Shown here piece by piece: positions 5,214-9,295 of a DNA stretch of 9,295 nucleotides. A program made the translations under genes and the position numbers. This stretch comes from W0P28-013 sp963621145 (GTDB lineage Bacteria > Bacteroidota > Bacteroidia > Bacteroidales > Paludibacteraceae): contig CAVFDI010000064.1 of the NCBI GenBank assembly GCA_963621145.1, positions 1 to 9,295 of the forward strand, written 5' to 3'. Below the pieces are notes generated by a model. The model ran no database searches, was not told the DNA's origin, and saw only the letters and a program-made list of their open reading frames with translations. Every line of letters begins with the position of its first letter. Position 1 is the first letter of the stretch.

Positions 5214-7127
5214 ATGAAACGATTTTTGAAAACACTGGCTTTAGCGCTCGTTGTGCCTGCGCTGGCTGTGGCGCAAATGGAGGAGCCTGTGACGTGGCAC
5301 TATGCGGTGGAGCAGACTTCCGACAGTGTTGCCGAGGTGGTCGTAACGGCGCAAATTGCCGAAGGTTGGCATCTCTATTCGCAGCATCAAAATGGCATGG
5401 CGCTGCCTACGGTCATCACTTTGGCACCGAACGAAAACTATGCGTTGATCGACACCTCCGCCTTTTGGAACGAGCCGAAATATACCGAAGTTTACGATGC
5501 CGAGTTTGACGACACCGAGCGATTTTTTACTGAAAAAGTGGAGTTCCGTCGCGGCATTCGGTTGCTTGCAGACAAATCTTTCAAAATTGAAGGCAAAATA
5601 GATGCGCAAGCCTGCATGGACGGGCGTTGTGTGCCTGTTCGTACCGATTTTTCGCTCGTTGTTGCTGGAAAAGTTGCTGAAAATGAGGCGGTTAGCGATT
5701 CTGAAAATTCTGCCGATATGTCGCTGCTGTGGTTCTTTTTGTTGGCCTTTGGCGGCGGACTTTTGGGCATTCTCACGCCGTGCGTCTTCCCCATGATTCC
5801 GATGACAATCTCATATTTCATGAAGCATGGCGGTAAGCGGCAGGCACTTTTCTACGGTTTTTCAATTGTGCTGATTTATGTGATTGTGGGCATTGTGCTG
5901 TCGGCCATTTTTGGCGAGGGCTTTGCCAATTTCATTAGCACGCATTGGCTGCCGAATGTGCTTTTCACCATCATTTTTGTGGTTTTTGCCTTGTCGTTGT
6001 TTGGCTATTTCGAGATTTCGCTGCCGTCGTCGTGGGTTTCGCGGTCGTCGGGCAACGAGCAGCGCGCGGGCTATGTCGGCACATTTTTCATGGCGCTGAC
6101 GCTGGTTTTGGTGTCGTTCAGTTGCACGCTGCCAATTGCTGGCGCTGTGGCTCTGGGCGCGGCTGGCGGTGGTTTTCTTAAACCGATTATCGGCATGCTA
6201 GGCTTTTCGTTGGCGTTTGCGCTGCCGTTCACTTTCTTCGCATTTTTCCCAAATCTGCTCCAAAAATTGCCAAAATCGGGCGGCTGGATGAATACGCTGA
6301 AAGTCTGCCTCGGCTTTGTGGAGTTGGCTTTTGCACTCAAATTCCTTAGCGTTCCCGACCAGACCTACCATTGGGGATTGCTTTCGCGCGAGGTCTATCT
6401 GTCGCTGTGGATTACGATTTTCGCACTCATGGGATTCTATCTTTTGGGCAAAATCCGCTTTCCGTTCGACGATGAGGAGTCTGTGCAGCGGTCGTGGTTC
6501 AAATTTTTCTTGGCAATAGCCGATTTCGCTTTTGTGGTCTACATGGTTCCTGGACTTTGGGGCGCACCACTCAATGCGCTGTCGGGCTGGCTGCCGCCAA
6601 TGAGCACGCAGGATTTCAATATTCATCAGATTGTGGTCGATGGTGCGCCACGGCAGCAGGCGAATGTGTGCAGCACGGCGTCGTTTGCCGATCAACTGCA
6701 TTTGGTGGCAGGTCTCGAGGGTTATTTCGACTACGACGAGGCGATGGCGTGCGCCAAGGCTTGTGGCAAACCGCTGTTTCTCGATTTCACGGGTCATGGC
6801 TGCGTGAATTGCCGCAAAGTGGAGCAGAAAGTGCTGGCCGATGCGCGCATTCAGCAACTGCTGAACGATAATTTTGTGGTGTGCGCACTCTATGTCGACG
6901 ACAAAATTATTTCGTTGCCTGATGATTTGCAAATTTCTGATAATCAAGGAAATAAGATCACGATGCTTGGCGAAAAAAATCGACATATTCAAACCGCTTT
7001 GTTCCACGAAAATTCGCAGCCGTGCTACATCGTGGTCGATCCTGCCGATGGGTCAATCATTGCTGGACCAATTCACTACGAAACCGATCCTATCGTCTTT
7101 GAGAAATTCTTGAAAGATATTTTTTAG
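5214..7127 (+). CDS. dsbD: Thiol:disulfide interchange protein DsbD (cytochrome c biogenesis membrane region plus thioredoxin domain)
   Basis: A 637-residue inner membrane protein that carries electrons from cytoplasmic thioredoxin to periplasmic thiol proteins. Residues 1-21 are a signal peptide (cleavage near AVAQ). The N-terminal periplasmic domain (about 22-160) ends with the redox pair C134 and C139 (CMDGRC), one residue closer than the CADAGFC of E. coli. The membrane domain (about 169-454, around eight helices) carries C190 (TPCVFPMIP) and C304 (SFSCTLPIAG), the expected transmembrane redox pair. A periplasmic thioredoxin domain (about 505-637) carries C530 and C533 (GHGCVNC). All six catalytic cysteines are present. 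The linker before the thioredoxin domain is long (about 455-505) and three further cysteines (C486, C513, C517) lie near it, two of them as a CAKAC pair, which is unusual. It follows ftsE by 119 bp and ends at a strong terminator. Confidence 0.94.
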   Translation: MKRFLKTLALALVVPALAVAQMEEPVTWHYAVEQTSDSVAEVVVTAQIAEGWHLYSQHQNGMALPTVITLAPNENYALIDTSAFWNEPKYTEVYDAEFDDTERFFTEKVEFRRGIRLLADKSFKIEGKIDAQACMDGRCVPVRTDFSLVVAGKVAENEAVSDSENSADMSLLWFFLLAFGGGLLGILTPCVFPMIPMTISYFMKHGGKRQALFYGFSIVLIYVIVGIVLSAIFGEGFANFISTHWLPNVLFTIIFVVFALSLFGYFEISLPSSWVSRSSGNEQRAGYVGTFFMALTLVLVSFSCTLPIAGAVALGAAGGGFLKPIIGMLGFSLAFALPFTFFAFFPNLLQKLPKSGGWMNTLKVCLGFVELAFALKFLSVPDQTYHWGLLSREVYLSLWITIFALMGFYLLGKIRFPFDDEESVQRSWFKFFLAIADFAFVVYMVPGLWGAPLNALSGWLPPMSTQDFNIHQIVVDGAPRQQANVCSTASFADQLHLVAGLEGYFDYDEAMACAKACGKPLFLDFTGHGCVNCRKVEQKVLADARIQQLLNDNFVVCALYVDDKIISLPDDLQISDNQGNKITMLGEKNRHIQTALFHENSQPCYIVVDPADGSIIAGPIHYETDPIVFEKFLKDIF

Positions 7128-7152
7128 AACCTACCTCAATCTTAAAAAACAA

Positions 7153-7188
7153 AAATCTCCCAAACACTTTGCTTGGGAGATTTCTTTT
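7153..7188. terminator. Bidirectional rho-independent terminator between dsbD and the lipoprotein gene
   Basis: An 11-bp perfect stem, AAATCTCCCAA (7153-7163) with TTGGGAGATTT (7173-7183), and a 9-nt loop. The plus strand continues CTTTTT and the minus strand TTGTTTTTTAAG, so it can stop transcription from both converging genes. It lies 26 bp after the dsbD stop and just beyond the lipoprotein stop. Confidence 0.9.
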
Positions 7189-7192
7189 TGTC

Positions 7193-8998
7193 TTATGGTC
7201 GTCCGCCAGGACCGCCGCCGCCGTGGTTACCACCGCCGTTAGGACCGCCGCCAGAGGTGTTTTGCGTGGTTACCATTTTGCTTAGAGTGAGCGAGGCAGC
7301 CGTTGTTCCACCGTCGAGCGTTCCGCCTGTGGTCAGGCCGTGCCATGTGGTGCCGCCAGTTACGGTGCCGCCCGTGGTCAGCAGCACGCTGTTGCCTTTT
7401 TGCAGCGAAGGCGACGAAACGAGCAGCGTCATTTGGTTGTACGAGCGCGGCACTTTGTAGGTTAGAATGTGCGTGCCATCGCTTGTGGCGAGGTTGAACG
7501 TTGTGCTTGCGCTGGCTTGTGTGCCGTAGACAATGGCAGGTTGTGTGCAGGCATTTTCGGTTGGAGTGCTTGCATCGCCGCCCACGCCAACGATGGTTCC
7601 GCCAGTTATGGCAAAACGATTTTGGTCGCAGTCGAAACTGCCTTCGGGCGTTTGTGTGCCAGAGGCTATCACGGTGCCGCCATTCAGCGCGATAGTGCCG
7701 TTCGAGTCGATGGCATCGTTGTTCGAACTGTAGCAGTAGACATTGCCGCCGTTTATCTCGATGTGTGTGGTGGCGTTCATGCAGTCGTCGTAGGTCGAAA
7801 TCTCAACCGTGCCGCCGTTGATGCGCATCGTATCTTTGCTTTCGAGACCTTCGCTGCCTTCGCCGCCAGTGGTGCGCACTTTCACGGTGCCGCCATTTAT
7901 TGCCAGCAGACTATCGGCTTTGATGGCTTTGGCCGAGGTGTCGTACGAACCATAGACATATTCCGTTCCAGTGGTGATGGCGCGCACTGTTCCACCGTTG
8001 ATTATCAGACGTTTATCGATGTTGATGCATTTACCGCCAGCACCAGTGCTTTTCAGCGCCAGTTCGCCGCCATTCATCACCAGAATGCTGTCGGCTTTGA
8101 TGCCAGCGCAGCCCGATACATCGCTCTCGTCCTCGTCGTAAACGCCTCCGCCCGAAGTGATGATGGTGGTGCGACCGCCGTCGATCACCACATAACCATC
8201 GCTCGAGAAACCTTTGGCTGCGTCGGCCGTTACGCTGATGTTGATTACGCCACCGCTCACTATTATGCCTTCGCCTGCTTTCACGGCGTTGCCTGCATTG
8301 TCGACTATTTCGGTGTTGGTGTTGGCACGGAAACGAATGTAACCTTTGTTGCTGGTGAGAGCCTGTTTTTTGTTGGCGGTGATTTTCAGTGAGCCGCTGC
8401 CGCTCAGCACAAGGTTGCCTTTGTGGTAGACGCACGCTTTGGCATCGCTTTCGGCTGCATCGACGAAACTATTCACTGTGCCATCGGTTGCGTGCAGATA
8501 CATGCGTTTGCTGCAACTGCTGTTGATGGGTGCGGTGGTGCTGCTTGTGAGCGAAATGCCGTTCAGGGTCAGTTTGAATTTGTTGTCGCTTTCGATGGTA
8601 AATGAGCCGTCGCTCGACTGACCCGACAAGATGTACTCCACTTTTTTCACTGTTGAAACTACCGAAACATTGGCGCCCGATTTTTCGATGGTTACGCCTT
8701 CGATGGCGTTTTCAATCGTTGCGCTGTCGCCGTCGTAGACGATTTTCACCGCATTTGCGAAATCTGAATTTTCCCAGAAATCGTCGTCTTCGGAGTCGAT
8801 GGTTTCCGTCTCGACGAGTGGCGTGTTGTCGAGCGCCACATCGAATGTCTCGAGGTCGTCGACCGTGGTGGTTTGTGTGGTGTCGGGGTTGTTTGGCGCG
8901 ATTGGATCGTTGCCATTGCCCGTTGGCTCATCTTTGCGGCAGGCTACAAGTGCCAAAATGCAGCAGAGTAGTAGTGCCGTTCTTTTTGCGGTTTTCAT
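7193..8998 (-). CDS. Cthe_2159/DUF4353-type beta-helix lipoprotein, putative surface carbohydrate-binding protein
   Basis: A 601-residue lipoprotein. Residues 1-20 are a lipoprotein signal with lipobox LVAC; C20 is the lipidated cysteine and the following RKDE fits the K-(D/E)2 lipoprotein export signal described in Bacteroidota, so surface exposure is likely. Residues 21-80 are a Thr/Asp/Asn/Pro-rich linker. From about 95 the sequence fits the Cthe_2159 (DUF4353) family: GVTIEKSG, YILSGQSSDGSFTI, KLTLNGISLTSSTTAPIN. A right-handed parallel beta-helix follows, with a repeated xxGG turn at 247, 272, 308, 333, 367, 393, 415, 438 and 464 (mostly INGGTV). The Clostridium thermocellum namesake binds acidic or cellulosic polysaccharides. 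The tail (583-601) is nearly all Gly with Pro, Asn and His. The mature part has eight cysteines besides C20 (162, 189, 297, 324, 406, 422, 457, 484). The start at 8998 is fixed by the lipoprotein signal; frames running further upstream cross the promoter. Ligand is unknown. Confidence 0.9.
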   Translation of the reverse strand: MKTAKRTALLLCCILALVACRKDEPTGNGNDPIAPNNPDTTQTTTVDDLETFDVALDNTPLVETETIDSEDDDFWENSDFANAVKIVYDGDSATIENAIEGVTIEKSGANVSVVSTVKKVEYILSGQSSDGSFTIESDNKFKLTLNGISLTSSTTAPINSSCSKRMYLHATDGTVNSFVDAAESDAKACVYHKGNLVLSGSGSLKITANKKQALTSNKGYIRFRANTNTEIVDNAGNAVKAGEGIIVSGGVINISVTADAAKGFSSDGYVVIDGGRTTIITSGGGVYDEDESDVSGCAGIKADSILVMNGGELALKSTGAGGKCINIDKRLIINGGTVRAITTGTEYVYGSYDTSAKAIKADSLLAINGGTVKVRTTGGEGSEGLESKDTMRINGGTVEISTYDDCMNATTHIEINGGNVYCYSSNNDAIDSNGTIALNGGTVIASGTQTPEGSFDCDQNRFAITGGTIVGVGGDASTPTENACTQPAIVYGTQASASTTFNLATSDGTHILTYKVPRSYNQMTLLVSSPSLQKGNSVLLTTGGTVTGGTTWHGLTTGGTLDGGTTAASLTLSKMVTTQNTSGGGPNGGGNHGGGGPGGRP

Positions 8999-9054
8999 TG
9001 TTGTTTTGATGTTTGTTTTTGAAAAAAAATGAGTTATTTCGTATAAAATCGACG

Positions 9055-9085
9055 CAAAAATAGGCTTTTTATTTTCATTTGCAAA
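9055..9085 (-). promoter_or_regulatory. Bacteroidota promoter of the lipoprotein gene
   Basis: On the minus strand TTTG (9085-9082), a 19-nt spacer, then TATTTTTG (9062-9055). Both elements and the spacing match the Bacteroidota primary sigma factor consensus, the best match in the window. The leader to the ATG at 8998 would be about 50 nt. Confidence 0.72.
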
Positions 9086-9131
9086 CATTTTTGCGCGAAA
9101 AATCGACAAAATGCAGGTTTCCTCCTATTTT

Positions 9132-9146
9132 GAGTAAAGAGTAAAG
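9132..9146. repeat. Tandem heptamer GAGTAAA x2
   Basis: Two perfect adjacent copies of GAGTAAA followed by G. The reverse complement (TTTACTC TTTACTC) resembles the sequence CCTTACTCTTTATTCT at 3581-3596 ahead of the cyclophilin gene, suggesting a shared dispersed intergenic repeat. Confidence 0.55.
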
Positions 9147-9241
9147 ACGGAGTATTATTGTGGAATTTATCGTTGCGCGGGAGTTGCGAACCGAGAAAAA
9201 TGGCGAGAATTTCTGATGCCAACTGCAATTACGCAGAGCCT

Positions 9242-9269
9242 GTAGGGACGTGGCGCGCCGCGTCCCTAC
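9242..9269. repeat. 28-nt near-perfect palindromic element (REP-like)
   Basis: GTAGGGACG (9242-9250) pairs with CGTCCCTAC (9261-9269), and the centre GGCGCGCC is itself palindromic, so the whole element folds with only one T-G wobble. Its GC content is far above the surrounding AT-rich DNA. It is not followed by a T tract, so a plain terminator is unlikely; a dispersed intergenic palindrome is the better reading. Confidence 0.7.
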
Positions 9270-9295
9270 TGTCGTTATTGAAGGGCAGGGCGGTG

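Larger units (their letters stand above)
8999..9295. other. Intergenic region upstream of the lipoprotein gene
   Basis: The 297 bp to the window edge hold a strong minus-strand promoter (9055-9085), a tandem heptamer (9132-9146) and a palindromic element (9242-9269). Short open frames cross it, but the one on the minus strand (9034-9228) overlaps the promoter and has no recognisable domain. I see no RNA gene. Confidence 0.6.

Noticed and set aside
9034..9228. A 64-codon minus-strand open frame upstream of the lipoprotein gene.
   Set aside because: It overlaps the best promoter in the window, has no start context or domain, and would end inside the lipoprotein leader.

Overview
The window looks like chromosomal DNA from a member of the Bacteroidota, most likely a gut-type Bacteroidales. 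The basis is: recurrent -7 promoter boxes of the form TAnnTTTG in front of genes, no convincing Shine-Dalgarno sequences, a surface lipoprotein whose N-terminus fits the Bacteroidota lipoprotein export signal, a secreted protein with a C-terminal domain resembling type IX secretion sorting domains, and a Bacteroidota-style long DsbD. Genus cannot be fixed from the sequence alone.

Layout. (1) 48-467, minus: a small PPC/DUF296 protein. (2) 468-831: a 364-bp divergent spacer with promoter boxes for both neighbours and a GAAAAGT direct-repeat cluster. (3) 832-2616, plus: a three-domain M24B Xaa-Pro aminopeptidase, ending in a hairpin shared with the converging gene. (4) 2689-3348, minus: a 219-aa secreted protein of unknown function with unusual codon use. 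(5) 3349-3641: a divergent spacer with an octamer tandem repeat and two plus-strand -7 boxes. (6) 3642-7127, plus: exported cyclophilin, FtsE-type ATPase and DsbD, possibly one transcription unit, ending at a second shared hairpin. (7) 7193-8998, minus: a 601-residue beta-helix lipoprotein of the Cthe_2159/DUF4353 type, with the best promoter in the window. (8) 8999-9295: non-coding, with a 28-nt near-perfect palindrome that looks like a dispersed repeat.

Functionally, most genes serve the cell envelope. The cyclophilin and DsbD support periplasmic protein folding and thiol chemistry, FtsE is the ATPase of a divisome-linked ABC system, and the two minus-strand exported proteins are likely surface or secreted products. 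The aminopeptidase is cytosolic peptide turnover and the PPC protein is of uncertain role. I found no phage, CRISPR, transposase, tRNA or rRNA signal and no clear novel multi-gene system. The items most worth a second look are the codon-atypical secreted protein, the intergenic short tandem repeats, the GAAAAGT cluster, the terminal palindrome, and the cysteine-containing beta-helix lipoprotein.
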